DNA of 64,000 nt from Planctellipticum sp942493135 (GCA_942493135.1 OW818684.1:1550001-1614000); one strand, 5' to 3'; shown: positions 8,256-17,600, counted from the first letter of the stretch. Notes: generated by a model not told the origin, from the sequence alone. A program made the numbers and translations.

Positions 8256-8375
8256 ATGGTTCTTCGGCCGCGTACAAAGTTGGTGAAGGCTCGCAAGGCT
8301 CGGCGGTGCGAGAAGTGCGGGAAGCTGGTTGGCTTCCGCATTCGTTGCAAGACCTGCCATAAGAAGCTGCGTTAG
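8256..8375 (+). CDS. 39-residue zinc-ribbon basic protein
   Basis: A very small, strongly basic protein of 39 residues. After the start MVLRPRTKLVKARKARR it has CEKCGKLVGFRIRCKTCHK, a C-x2-C-x9-C-x2-C zinc ribbon. The combination of a short basic leader and one zinc ribbon resembles small ribosome-associated zinc proteins, but I cannot place it in a family. The ATG has a TTGAGGTC site eight bases upstream. The stop is followed 45 bases later by another small basic gene, so the two are probably co-transcribed downstream of the terminator at 8209-8235. Confidence 0.75.
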   Translation: MVLRPRTKLVKARKARRCEKCGKLVGFRIRCKTCHKKLR

Positions 8376-8420
8376 TCTCAGCCAGTTCTCCATTCATCGG
8401 TTTCGGACAAGAATTCAGCC

Positions 8421-8621
8421 ATGCCCCGTATCGAACGCGATCGCGAGCTTGCTCGCAGCCGGAAGCGCAAAGTTCAGTTGAAAAAGTTCACCGCCCGGTA
8501 CGCAAAGGCCACCAGCCATGCGGACAAGGAAGTGATCGCGGCGAAGGTGCGCCGGATGAGCCCGTTCTTCAACCTGGAAGAGCGCGCCGCACAGCTGAAG
8601 GATGCCCAGAAGGCGAAGTAG
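8421..8621 (+). CDS. 66-residue basic protein (DUF6800-like)
   Basis: A 66-residue protein rich in Lys and Arg: MPRIERDRELARSRKRKVQ, then KKFTARYAKATSHADKE and VRRMSPFFNLEERAAQL. It resembles a small family common in planctomycetes that I know as DUF6800; the number is from memory and should be treated as tentative. It is predicted helical and nucleic-acid-binding by composition only. It follows the zinc-ribbon mini-gene by 45 bases and is followed by a hairpin terminator. Function unknown. Confidence 0.8.
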   Translation: MPRIERDRELARSRKRKVQLKKFTARYAKATSHADKEVIAAKVRRMSPFFNLEERAAQLKDAQKAK

Positions 8622-8652
8622 TTTCGCGGTTTCGCGAACACGGATTTCAGAA

Positions 8653-8690
8653 GAGCCCGTCGGCGGTTGCGCCGGTGGGCTCGATCGTTT
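8653..8690 (+). terminator. hairpin terminator after the 66-residue gene
   Basis: GAGCCC at 8653-8658 pairs with GGGCTC at 8677-8682, with a partly paired GC-rich interior and a GTTG loop, followed by GATCGTTTT. It ends the two-gene mini-operon before the aldo/keto reductase. Confidence 0.55.
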
Positions 8691-8719
8691 TCCAGGGCGG
8701 CGTTGTGGAGGAACGGGAG

Positions 8720-9703
8720 ATGACGGGCAGTGTTTTTCCCCGCCGTCGGATCGGTCGGACGGACCTCGAAGTCACTCCGGTCGCGATGGGCTGCTGGCCG
8801 ATCGCCGGCATCACCAGCATCGACGTCACCGAGGAGGACAGCCTGGCCACGCTGACGGCGGCGGTCGAGGCGGGAATCAACTTCTTCGATACAGCCTACT
8901 GCTACGGTTACGACGGCGAGAGCGAACGCCTGGTCGGCAGGGTGCTGCGCCCGCTGCGCGACCGGGTCGTCATCGCCACGAAGGGGGGAATCTCCTGGAA
9001 CGCCGAGAAGAAGCAGGTCCGCGACGGCCGCCCGGTGACGTTGCTGCGGGAATGTGACGAAAGTCTGGCCCGGCTGGGCATCGACGTCATCGATCTGCAC
9101 TATCTGCACGGGCCGGATCCAAGCGTTCCGGTGGCGGAATCGGCCGGAGCCTTTCGTGCGCTGCTGGATGCCGGCAAGATTCGCAGCGTTGGCGTGTCGA
9201 ACTTCTCGCTGGAGCAGCTCCAGGAATTCCACGCGGAGTGCCCGATCACCGCCTTCCAGCCGCACTACAACATGCTGCAGCGAGAGATCGAAGCGGCCCA
9301 GCTCCCCTGGTGCATCGCCAACGACGTCTCGGCCATGATCTACTGGCCGCTGATGAAAGGCCTGCTCGCCGGCAAGCTGCCGCGAGACTTTCAATTCGAC
9401 CCGCGCGACGGCCGGCGGAAGTACCCCATGTTCCAGGGGGAGGAATGGGAGCAGAACCAGGACTTCCTGGACCAGCTCCGCCCGATCGCCGCTTCGAGAA
9501 ACGTCTCGGTTGCTCAACTGGTCGTGAACTGGACCATCCAGCGGCCGGGGATCACGGTCGCCCTCTGCGGCGCCAAGCGTCCGGATCAGATCCGCGACAA
9601 CGCGGCCGCCATGACCTGGAAGCTGTCGCAGGCAGAAATCGCCGCCATCGACGCCGCCATAGTTTCGCGCGGCCCGGTCGCTTCCCGCCCCGCGGTCAAG
9701 TAG
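8720..9703 (+). CDS. aldo/keto reductase
   Basis: An NAD(P)H-dependent aldo/keto reductase of 327 residues with the (beta/alpha)8 layout. The catalytic tetrad is in place: Asp and Tyr in NFFDTAYCYGYDG, Lys in VVIATKGG, His in DVIDLHYLHGPD. The C-terminal cofactor region reads VALCGAKRPDQIRDNAAA. It resembles the tas/YajO-like group; the substrate cannot be read from sequence. ATG 8720 has a strong GGAGG site; the longer GTG frame from 8675 would start inside a terminator hairpin. The stop TAG is shared with a REP-like element. Confidence 0.92.
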   Translation: MTGSVFPRRRIGRTDLEVTPVAMGCWPIAGITSIDVTEEDSLATLTAAVEAGINFFDTAYCYGYDGESERLVGRVLRPLRDRVVIATKGGISWNAEKKQVRDGRPVTLLRECDESLARLGIDVIDLHYLHGPDPSVPVAESAGAFRALLDAGKIRSVGVSNFSLEQLQEFHAECPITAFQPHYNMLQREIEAAQLPWCIANDVSAMIYWPLMKGLLAGKLPRDFQFDPRDGRRKYPMFQGEEWEQNQDFLDQLRPIAASRNVSVAQLVVNWTIQRPGITVALCGAKRPDQIRDNAAAMTWKLSQAEIAAIDAAIVSRGPVASRPAVK

Positions 9704-9721
9704 GGCCGGCTCCCGCCGGCC
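9700..9721 (+). repeat. REP-like element overlapping a stop codon
   Basis: GTAG at 9700-9703, then a perfect palindrome GGCCGG CTCCCG CCGGCC at 9704-9721. The TAG of the head is the stop of the aldo/keto reductase gene. Same loop and length as the copy at 62607-62628, with a compensated pair difference in the stem. Confidence 0.75.
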
Positions 9722-10064
9722 GAGTTGCGCTGTCCAGGCCTCAGCGACTGGCCGAAGCAGCAGCACCAGATGCCGGGACCTGCGCGAACCCGCGTGAGCC
9801 GGAAGTGTCTCACGGGGGGAAGCGTTGGAGCGGCTGGGTCGGCAACTTCGACGTCCGAGAAGCATCGAATCCGGGTCGTCGCGGACTCCGGCGCCGGCCA
9901 CCCGCACGATGAGATTCTGGCCGATTCCGTCGATGGACGCCCTGTCAAAAAGCGAAGAGGCGTCCCTCATGGACGCCTCTCGGCATTTCGCACGGACCGG
10001 TTATGAGATGCGGAGCCTGCATTCCCTGCGGGCGCCGCGATCAGCCGACCAGTGAGAGTTTTGC
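9722..10064. other. intergenic stretch between converging genes
   Basis: About 340 bases between the aldo/keto reductase and the HTH-receiver gene. Apart from the REP-like element at its left end and the minus-strand terminator at 9949-9980, no feature is seen. Confidence 0.5.
9949..9980 (-). terminator. intrinsic terminator for the HTH-receiver gene
   Basis: Perfect 10-bp stem AGAGGCGTCC / GGACGCCTCT (9956-9965 with 9971-9980), loop CTCAT. Read on the minus strand the stem is followed by TCGCTTTTTG, a U-rich tail. It lies about 85 bases beyond the stop at 10065. Confidence 0.8.
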
Positions 10065-10637
10065 TCAGACGAGCTGCTTTTTCCGACCGACGAGGGTCCG
10101 AATGCGTTCGGCGAGCAGAGCTGCGTCGAAAGGCTTCCGGAAAGTCTCGTTGAAGATCGAACGATCGATACCGCTGGCGGTATCTTCATCGTTGAGCAGC
10201 GCGACCAGAACGGCATCCGCATAATCGTTATTTTTGCGGAGGTTCTGGGCGATCAGGGTCGCTTCGTGACGGCCCATGCCGAAATCGATCACCACGCAGT
10301 CGGGGTGCAGCGATTCGGCCTGGATGCCGGCTTCAAAGCCGCTCCCGGCGAACTCGGTTTTGTAGTCTTCGGGCGGCATCAGCTCGGTGAGCGCAAGGCG
10401 CACCGTAGACTCGACACCGACCAGCAGCAACTTGCCCATGGCCTCATCCTCAAGTTCCCCAAGGGGCATACCATGCTCCTTCAGGAACCGGATCAGGTGT
10501 TCGCGCGGGATGCGACGGTCCTGCGATCCGGGGATTCGGTAACCACGCAGCCGTCCGGAGTCAAACCATTTGCTGACGGTGCGCGGAGCAACTTTGCAGA
10601 TCTTTGCTACTTGGCCAGTAGTGAAGATCGTTCTCAT
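10065..10637 (-). CDS. excisionase-type HTH fused to receiver-like domain
   Basis: A 190-residue regulator. Residues 1-55 form a MerR/excisionase-like helix-turn-helix: TTGQVAKICKVAPRTVSKWF, then a wing GYRIPGSQDRRIPREHLIRF. From about residue 68 a CheY-like domain follows (GKLLLVGVESTVRLALTELM), with a probable phospho-acceptor Asp in CVVIDFGMG and the conserved Lys-Pro in FRKPFDAALLAERI. One of the usual paired acidic residues at the start of the receiver appears to be replaced (LLLVGVES), so phosphorylation is uncertain. ATG 10637 has GGAGAG upstream. No histidine kinase is adjacent. A TGTGT-C-ACACA palindrome lies upstream. Confidence 0.85.
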   Translation of the reverse strand: MRTIFTTGQVAKICKVAPRTVSKWFDSGRLRGYRIPGSQDRRIPREHLIRFLKEHGMPLGELEDEAMGKLLLVGVESTVRLALTELMPPEDYKTEFAGSGFEAGIQAESLHPDCVVIDFGMGRHEATLIAQNLRKNNDYADAVLVALLNDEDTASGIDRSIFNETFRKPFDAALLAERIRTLVGRKKQLV

Positions 10638-10662
10638 CGCGGGCTCTCCAATCACCAATAAT

Positions 10663-10673
10663 TGTGTCACACA
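10663..10673. promoter_or_regulatory. possible operator palindrome TGTGT-C-ACACA
   Basis: A perfect 5-1-5 inverted repeat 26 bases before the HTH-receiver start codon. Position suits an autoregulatory site, but it is short and could be chance. Confidence 0.25.
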
Positions 10674-11478
10674 GAAGGGCGTCGCGACCCTCCGGATCTT
10701 CACCCTCGTACGATGCGTGGCTGTCCTAGCCTGCCGGGTCTACTGCAAGGCCACGTCCGTTCTGGGAAACGGACGCGTCGACACACGTTCCACCGGAAGG
10801 CGGCGCTGCGGGCGCCGACGACAGGCTTGTGCATCCTGGGTCTGTACGGTCGGGATTTGTCTTCTGCGGGAGCGGTCGACCTGATCCGTGGCCGATGTCC
10901 CGTTGGGGGAGGACCGAACGCAATCCGCGCATCCGGTTCTGGATGGTGAGACGAAACTCTGAGTTGTCCTGCCCCCCAGACGGCGCTGCACCGTTTTTCG
11001 CTGAGCTGGTTTAAACCGTTATCGGGCGTGTTCCAAGTCAGACCGGTGCGAACCGTCTGACCTCTACTTTCGTCCTACGCGGTTCTGTGACTTGAGAGTC
11101 TTTGTCAAGAGCACTTTGAAGTGTCGTGCCAGCCTCGGGAAAAGCCCCCCGAAACCCGCATTTCAACCACAAAGTCCCTCAAAGTTACCAGCTTTAACGA
11201 CGGGATGCGGAGGCAGGAGCCTGCGTCACCATTGCCACAATCCTAGGTCGCGTTTTCCGCACGGGCGCTGCAAGGCCTGCAATCGGTACGACGGATTCTT
11301 CGGGCCCGTTCGAGACAAGGCGTCAGGCTCCGCAGATCCGGCACAATCGGCCGGAGGCGAACCGCCTCCATGAAATCCCGATGAACGTCTGCGCCGCACG
11401 CCGTCGGTCGGGATTGCAGAGTCCCGATCCGGGCCTTCCATCCCCCACTCGAAACGGGAGACTTCTTATTAGACACAG
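10674..11478. other. long intergenic region with isolated hairpins
   Basis: About 800 bases without a convincing gene between the HTH-receiver promoter and the 3' end of the SDR gene. Hairpins visible: CGTCCGTT/AACGGACG at 10754-10775, CGGCGC/GCGCCG near 10802, and a 10-bp stem with one bulged C and a GCGA loop at 11037-11061. None has a U-tract on the plus strand. Open frames here look like noise. Confidence 0.45.
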
Positions 11479-12285
11479 CTACTTGCGGTCGCGCGGCCGG
11501 AAGAAACGCATCGACTCTTTCACCACCCGCCGGCGGGAAGCGATGCGGACCAGCAGCGTCAGAAAATAATTCCTCCAGCCCGGGACAATCACCCAGCGAC
11601 CACGACCAAGGGCCTTGAGGCCGATGCGAACAACCTGCTCGGGGGTCTGGGACGAATGTTTCTGCAGCCAGCCCGGCGCACCGGCCAGATCAAAGAAGGA
11701 CGTGCGAGTCACGCCAGGACAGACGGCGCAGACCAGGACGCCCCGTCCGCCGACTTCGCTGGCGAGCGCTTCGCTCAGGTGCAAGACGTACGCTTTGCTG
11801 GCGGCGTACACGCCCATGTAGGCGACCGGTTGAAACGCCGACAGCGACGCCACGTTGAGAATCGCCCCGAACTGGCGCGACAACATGCCGGGCAGCAGGC
11901 GATACGTCAGCTCGGTCAGCGCTGAGATATTGAGCCGGATCAATTCCAGCAGTCGAGGAATTTCGGCCTGGTCGACCTCCCCGACAACGCCGAACCCGGC
12001 ATTGTTGACGAGCAGGTCCACGGTGAGCCCCCGCTTCGACAGTTCCTGCACCAGCCGTTCGACTTCGCCAGGCGCCGACAAATCGGCGGCAATGATCTCA
12101 CAACGAGTCGCGTGCTTCGCGTGCAGTTCCGCGGCGAGCTCCTCCATCAGCTCGGTCCGCCGGGCCACCAATATGAGGTGCATCCCCCGCGCAGCAAGCT
12201 GACGGGCAAACTCCGCTCCGATTCCGGCGGAGGCGCCTGTCACCAGGGCCCAACGGTCAGCGAGCAGTTTCCACACCCGGGACAT
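11479..12285 (-). CDS. short-chain dehydrogenase/reductase
   Basis: A classical SDR of 268 residues. The cofactor motif TGASAGIG is at residues 16-23, the LVNNAGFG motif near 91, the catalytic Tyr-Lys in GVYAASKAYVLH near 160, and the CPGVTRTSF segment near 189. The R in LVARRTELME suggests NADP(H) preference. It resembles the YqjQ/DltE-like group acting on acyl or sugar substrates, but the substrate is unknown. The C-terminal 30 residues are basic with a hydrophobic patch (YFLTLLVRIASRRRVV), possibly membrane-associated. It is divergent from the Rrf2 regulator. Confidence 0.92.
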   Translation of the reverse strand: MSRVWKLLADRWALVTGASAGIGAEFARQLAARGMHLILVARRTELMEELAAELHAKHATRCEIIAADLSAPGEVERLVQELSKRGLTVDLLVNNAGFGVVGEVDQAEIPRLLELIRLNISALTELTYRLLPGMLSRQFGAILNVASLSAFQPVAYMGVYAASKAYVLHLSEALASEVGGRGVLVCAVCPGVTRTSFFDLAGAPGWLQKHSSQTPEQVVRIGLKALGRGRWVIVPGWRNYFLTLLVRIASRRRVVKESMRFFRPRDRK

Positions 12286-12616
12286 TCCGTGAGAGGTCGA
12301 TTCGGCCCTGCCTGGCCACGGCGGGGCTGCCGCCGGATTGCTCTCCGGGACACCCTCTCCTGAGTGAGATATCAGACGTCACAAGATCGTACGCCTTCGC
12401 CTGACCGAAGAAAAGGGACGATGCAATCCCTCGCAGCGCGGGAAGTGTTTCACTGCAAGTTGAAGACTGTGGAGAGTTTGTGCGGGTCCGGGTAGATCGC
12501 TTTGTTGCTCCGAAGCAGGATTCCGAATTGACCTGCCACCCGATCCGGCTCAAAATTGGAGGTTCTGATCCGCTTGTCCGACAATGTGCGGCTCCGTCCG
12601 CCAAGGTGTGCTGCTG
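12286..12616. other. divergent promoter region SDR / Rrf2
   Basis: 331 bases between divergent starts. It must carry the promoters of both genes and could be where the Rrf2 protein binds, but I see no convincing palindrome or promoter boxes. Confidence 0.35.
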
Positions 12617-13069
12617 ATGCTCTCACAAACGGTCGAATATGCACTCCGCGCGATGGTGCATCTCGCCGCCAGCTCGCCTGAAGCCCGCACCACCGACCAG
12701 ATTGCCGAAGCAACCAAGGTCCCCAAAGCCTATCTGTCCAAAGTGCTTCAGAGTCTGGTCCGGGCCGGGCTGGTCCATTCTCAGCGAGGAGTCGGCGGGG
12801 GCATGACACTTGTCCATGCCCCCGATCAGGTCACCATCCTGCAGGTCGTCAACGCCGTCGAACCAATGCAGCGAATCCACACATGCCCCCTCGGGCTGGC
12901 GACGCACGGCAAGAAACTCTGTCCGTTGCACCGCCGACTCGACGACGCCATGGCCGAAGTGGAAAGCGCTTTCTCCAGCACCCGGCTTTCCGAAGTCCTC
13001 GCCGCCCCAGGCGCCAGCATCCCCCTCTGCGAGGCTGCGACCGAAGAATCGACGAGTCCTGCTCAATAG
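12617..13069 (+). CDS. Rrf2 family transcriptional regulator
   Basis: A 150-residue winged-helix regulator of the Rrf2/IscR/NsrR family. The N-terminus LSQTVEYALRAMVHLA and the recognition region KVPKAYLSKVLQSLVRAGLV with the GVGGGMTLV wing are diagnostic. Two cysteines, in HTCPLG and KKLCPLHRR, are spaced 12 residues apart; this differs from the three-cysteine pattern of IscR, so an iron-sulphur cluster is possible but not assured. ATG 12617 has AAGGTG upstream; the longer frame from 12584 lacks a site. Targets are unknown; the divergent SDR gene is a natural candidate. Confidence 0.9.
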   Translation: MLSQTVEYALRAMVHLAASSPEARTTDQIAEATKVPKAYLSKVLQSLVRAGLVHSQRGVGGGMTLVHAPDQVTILQVVNAVEPMQRIHTCPLGLATHGKKLCPLHRRLDDAMAEVESAFSSTRLSEVLAAPGASIPLCEAATEESTSPAQ

Positions 13070-13376
13070 TCCCGTGCGGGTGATTGAGTTCGATTCCGTC
13101 GGCAAAGTCGTCGCCGGAGAATTCGCAGACGCATTTCCTGTCCCAGGCGGCTGATCACCCGTCGAGAGCGGCAGTCGTTTTCGCGCTGAACGGGCAAGAG
13201 CTCCGCGGCGACTATTTCGCCGTGCCGGTGATTCTGTCACCGCGCATTCGTCGGCACACTTCGCGGTTTTGGCGAATCGCCTCGATATCTGGCGATCACG
13301 AGGTAAGGAACGACAGTTGCTTGCAGATCTGTCAGATTCAGATTCCGCCACTGTTCCGTTGTGAGACTGCACTGCC
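13070..13376. other. intergenic stretch upstream of DUF1559 gene
   Basis: About 307 bases. Open frames exist on both strands but none has a ribosome site or recognisable sequence. It presumably carries the promoter of the DUF1559 gene. Confidence 0.4.
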
Positions 13377-14396
<1,020 letters not shown>

Positions 14397-14437
14397 AGAC
14401 GCCTTCAGCGGCACAGCGCTCGCAGCCGCTGTCGGTC

Positions 14438-14476
14438 AGCCCGCCCGGTCCCAATCGGATCGGGCGGGCTGTTTTT
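14438..14476 (+). terminator. intrinsic terminator after DUF1559 gene
   Basis: Perfect 10-bp stem AGCCCGCCCG / CGGGCGGGCT with a 13-base loop, followed by GTTTTTG. Confidence 0.9.
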
Positions 14477-14625
14477 GCCCCCCCCAACTAAGCGGCGGGT
14501 AGCCGGGGCTGGACCGAAGGGAAGCACCGGTGCGGTGAAAACGGCGACATCGCGAAGTAGCTCCTGCTCCGGCCACCCATACCGTGCGCACATGGAGCCA
14601 CCTCAAAGCATTTTCAATCGGCCCA

Positions 14626-14657
14626 AAGAACAGCGGCGACCTTCCGGCCGCCGCTGT
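14626..14657 (-). terminator. probable terminator of the peroxidase gene
   Basis: Perfect 9-bp stem ACAGCGGCG / CGCCGCTGT (14630-14638 with 14649-14657). On the minus strand it is followed by TCTTTGGG, a weak U-tract. It sits about 30 bases beyond the stop at 14688. Confidence 0.55.
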
Positions 14658-14687
14658 CCTGCGTCAATTCATGCCGTCAGTACGCGG

Positions 14688-16031
14688 TCACTCCGGCAGC
14701 CGCCCCTTCTCGACGATCGGGAACGGGCCACTGGTGGCCTTCATAAACGCCACCAGATCGGCCTTATCCTGGGCCGTCAGCTCCAGCTTCTTGACCTTGT
14801 CGCTCAGATGCGGATTCGGGTGGCCCCCCTTGGCGTACCACTCGACGACCTCTTCGAGCGTCTTCTGGCTGCCATCGTGCATGTAGGGGGCGGTGAATTC
14901 CACGTTGCGGATCGTTGGCGTCTTGAACGCCCCCTTGTCTTCTTCCTTCTTCGTCACTTCGAACCGGCCCAGATCGGGCTTCTCCGCGTCCATGCCGACC
15001 CCCAGGTTGTGGTATTTCTCGTCGGCGAAGTTCGCCCCGACGTGGCAGGCGGTGCAGTTGACCTCTTTGCTGAAGAACAGGTTCTGGCCGCGCTGGGCGC
15101 TTTCGGACATCGGATGGGCGTCGACGGCGGCCTTCAGTTCCCCGTACTTCGCGTACAATTCCGGATCGTCTTCCTTCAGCTCCGCGAGGTCATCGTCCGT
15201 CTTGTACTGATTGAGCAGTGGCTGAACTGCGGCCTGGTAGTCGTAGGGCGAGGGACCGGTCACAATCGCCCGCTCAAACGTCGCCAGGGCTTTGCCGACG
15301 TTGTCGATGTTGAGCGAGTCCTTCCCGAAGACCGCTTCGAACTGCAGGCCATAGCCCTCGATTCCGGCGATGCGGGCCACGCACTCTTCATGCGAATGAG
15401 CCATTTCAATCGGGTTATGGATCGGTCCGACCGCCTGCTCTTCAAGGCTGCCGGCACGACCATCCCAGAACTGGGCGCCGCTGAGGATTCGGTTGTACGC
15501 CGTCGGAGAGTTGCGATTGCCAGTCTGGCCGTTCACCCCCACGCCGAACTGGGTGTGAGCCGCATAGCCCTGATCCGGATTGTGGCAGCTCGCACAACTG
15601 ATGCTGCCGTCGACAGACAGGCGGCCGTCGAAGTAGAGCTGACGGCCGAGCTCAATCTTGGCCCGCGTCATCGGATTGGAGTCGAGGCCGACCATCTGAC
15701 TGGCGCCCAGGCTCAGTCCCAGGGGAAGTTTGACGTCGAGCGGCTCGTTGACGCCCGGCGTGGCCAGCCACGCCTGAATCTGAGCAACGGTCAGCGGCCC
15801 TTCGCCGGGAATCCCGGCCGTAAGGGACGGATCGCCGAGCGTCACCAAGGTGGAAAGTGCGACCTGCGGATCCGCCGGCTGAACGGGGGCTGTCAGTTCC
15901 GGTTCTTTCGCCCCGGTGGCGGGCGTTTCGGCAGGCCTGGCTGTCCCTGCTGCAGGCTCCTGTTTCCCGCAGCCCGTACAGGCCACTGTCAGTCCCAGCA
16001 TGAACAAAGGCAGCACATTATGGCGAGTCAT
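14688..16031 (-). CDS. di-haem cytochrome c peroxidase-like lipoprotein
   Basis: A 447-residue member of the bacterial di-haem cytochrome c peroxidase (MauG/CcpA) family, which reduces peroxide or modifies proteins in the periplasm. Two haem c sites are present, CASCH at residues 146-150 and CTACH at 326-330. The N-terminus MTRHNVLPLFMLGLTVACTGC is a lipoprotein signal with cysteines at 18 and 21, followed by an Ala/Pro/Glu-rich linker to about 55. Conserved blocks RQLYFDGRLSVDGSISC, NSPTAYNR, FWDGRAGSLEEQA and APYMHDGSQKTLEEVVEWY agree. The linker makes it longer than the usual 330-380. Stand-alone gene. Confidence 0.93.
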   Translation of the reverse strand: MTRHNVLPLFMLGLTVACTGCGKQEPAAGTARPAETPATGAKEPELTAPVQPADPQVALSTLVTLGDPSLTAGIPGEGPLTVAQIQAWLATPGVNEPLDVKLPLGLSLGASQMVGLDSNPMTRAKIELGRQLYFDGRLSVDGSISCASCHNPDQGYAAHTQFGVGVNGQTGNRNSPTAYNRILSGAQFWDGRAGSLEEQAVGPIHNPIEMAHSHEECVARIAGIEGYGLQFEAVFGKDSLNIDNVGKALATFERAIVTGPSPYDYQAAVQPLLNQYKTDDDLAELKEDDPELYAKYGELKAAVDAHPMSESAQRGQNLFFSKEVNCTACHVGANFADEKYHNLGVGMDAEKPDLGRFEVTKKEEDKGAFKTPTIRNVEFTAPYMHDGSQKTLEEVVEWYAKGGHPNPHLSDKVKKLELTAQDKADLVAFMKATSGPFPIVEKGRLPE

Positions 16032-16390
16032 CGAACCCTCCCGACTTTAGGACTATTTTAAGGAACGCTGGAAACAATTTTACCCGGAACCGACCGCCGG
16101 CCACCACGATTCAGCGGACTTTTCTGATGGGTTCCCGGAATCGGGACTCCGTTTCCGGGAACCTGGGGACGGCAAGCTCGCGGAACACACTCAGATTTCA
16201 TTCTGCGTCCTCATCCGTCCTCCGCCTCTCTGCGAGAAATCTTTCTGATCCAACGCCCGCCATTTCGCGTTTCTTCGCGGGCCGAGACCATCGGCAGGTT
16301 GAAACGGGGCGGAAATCGTCCGAACATGGCAATCGACGGCGTTCCCCGCTGGAACGCAGGTGGCCGAGTCTTCCGGGAAGGACCAAAGCG
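16032..16390. other. divergent intergenic region with degenerate repeat
   Basis: About 359 bases between the peroxidase and SPFH starts. At about 16203-16250 it holds a degenerate, inverted copy of the CGGAGG-rich dispersed repeat seen at 41066 and 55945. No gene is seen; the long GTG/ATG frame open from 16127 is not coding by its composition. Confidence 0.45.
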
Positions 16391-17500
16391 ATGGGTCTGT
16401 TCGACAAGCTGCGCGCAGAACTGATTGACATCATCGAGTGGCTCGATGATTCCAAGCACACCCTCGTCTGGCGCTTTCCCCGCTACCAGAACGAAATCAA
16501 ACAAGGGGCGCAGCTCATCGTCCGCCCCGGTCAGCTCGCCGCCTTCGTGCATCGCGGCAAACTGGCCGACGTATTCGAGCCGGGCACCCATACGCTCAAC
16601 ACCGAAAATTTGCCGATCCTGAGCACGCTGGCCGGCTGGAAATACGGGTTCAACAGCCCGTTCCGGTCCGAAGTCTACTTTGTCAGCACCCGGCAGATCA
16701 CCGATCTGAAGTGGGGCACGCCCAACCCGATCATGCTCCGCGATCCGGAGTTCGGTCCGATCCGCCTCCGCGCCTTCGGCACCTATGCCGTCAAGGCGGT
16801 CGATCCGAAAGCCCTCCTTGAGGAACTGGTCGGCACCAATGCCGAGGTCGACGCGGAGGAAATCTCCGAACTGCTCCGGTCGATCATCACCACCGCGTTC
16901 GCCGACATGCTCGGTGAAAAGCAGATCGCGGCCCTCGACCTGGCGGCTCACTACCGGGAGTTCTCTGTCGAACTGCAGAACTACGTCAAGCAGCGCGTCG
17001 ACGACGAGTACGGTCTCGACATCCCGATGCTGCAGATTGTGAATATATCGTTGCCTGAAGAAGTCGAGAAAGCGCTCGACACGCGGAGCAGCATGGGCAT
17101 CGTCGGCGACATGCAGAAGTACCAACAGTACCAGTTCGGCACGGCGATGCTCGAGTCGGCCAAGAACCCCGGCGGCGCCGGCGAAGGGCTGGGACTCGGC
17201 ATGGGCGTGGCGATGGCCGGGAGGATGATGGGCATGGGCGCCGGCGGTGCAGCCGTCGGCACGCCGATGATGGCGCCGCCTCCTCCGCCACCGACATCCG
17301 TCTGGCACGTGGCGGTCAACGGTCAGACACAGGGACCATTCAGTCCCGAGCAGGTCCAGCAGGGAATCGCGTCGGGGCAGATTACGCCGACGACCATGCT
17401 CTGGTCGCCAACGCTGCCCGGCTGGACTGCCGCGAACCAGCTTCCGCAGTGGACGCCGCTCTTCCAGAGCATGACTCCGCCACCCCCGCCGCCGATGTAA
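16391..17500 (+). CDS. SPFH/band 7 protein with C-terminal GYF_2 domain
   Basis: A 369-residue protein of the virion-core/YdjI-like SPFH group. It begins GLFDKLRAELIDIIEWLDD, with the typical AFVHRGKLADVFEPGTHTL near residue 62 and the SPFH domain to about 250. A Gly/Met-rich stretch with poly-proline follows (about 255-305), then a GYF_2-type segment VWHVAVNGQTQGPFSPEQVQ with TMLWSPTLPGWTAA, and a final poly-Pro tail. GYF_2 domains bind proline-rich ligands, and this protein carries its own poly-Pro segments. There is no membrane helix. ATG 16391 has a GGAAGGA site. Confidence 0.88.
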   Translation: MGLFDKLRAELIDIIEWLDDSKHTLVWRFPRYQNEIKQGAQLIVRPGQLAAFVHRGKLADVFEPGTHTLNTENLPILSTLAGWKYGFNSPFRSEVYFVSTRQITDLKWGTPNPIMLRDPEFGPIRLRAFGTYAVKAVDPKALLEELVGTNAEVDAEEISELLRSIITTAFADMLGEKQIAALDLAAHYREFSVELQNYVKQRVDDEYGLDIPMLQIVNISLPEEVEKALDTRSSMGIVGDMQKYQQYQFGTAMLESAKNPGGAGEGLGLGMGVAMAGRMMGMGAGGAAVGTPMMAPPPPPPTSVWHVAVNGQTQGPFSPEQVQQGIASGQITPTTMLWSPTLPGWTAANQLPQWTPLFQSMTPPPPPPM

Positions 17501-17520
17501 GTCGAAGAAAAAGGCTTGTC

Positions 17521-17600
17521 GCGGATCGCTGATCACGGATCGTCGGACAAAGACGACCGCGTAACCCGCGGCCCCGTCTGGTTCTCGACTCTCTGCTTCG
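17521..17600. repeat. dispersed repeat (copy 1), overlapping a gene 3' end
   Basis: The plus-strand text CGCTGATC ... GACAAAGACG ... CCCGTCTGGTTCTCGACTCTC recurs with changes at 22258-22340. Here it forms the last codons of the minus-strand GT39-like gene. Confidence 0.5.

Noticed and set aside
8618..8640. GTAG at the stop of the 66-residue gene followed by TTTCGCG GTT TCGCGAA
   Set aside because: It mimics the REP layout but the stem sequence and loop are unrelated to the other copies and a separate terminator follows, so it may be chance.
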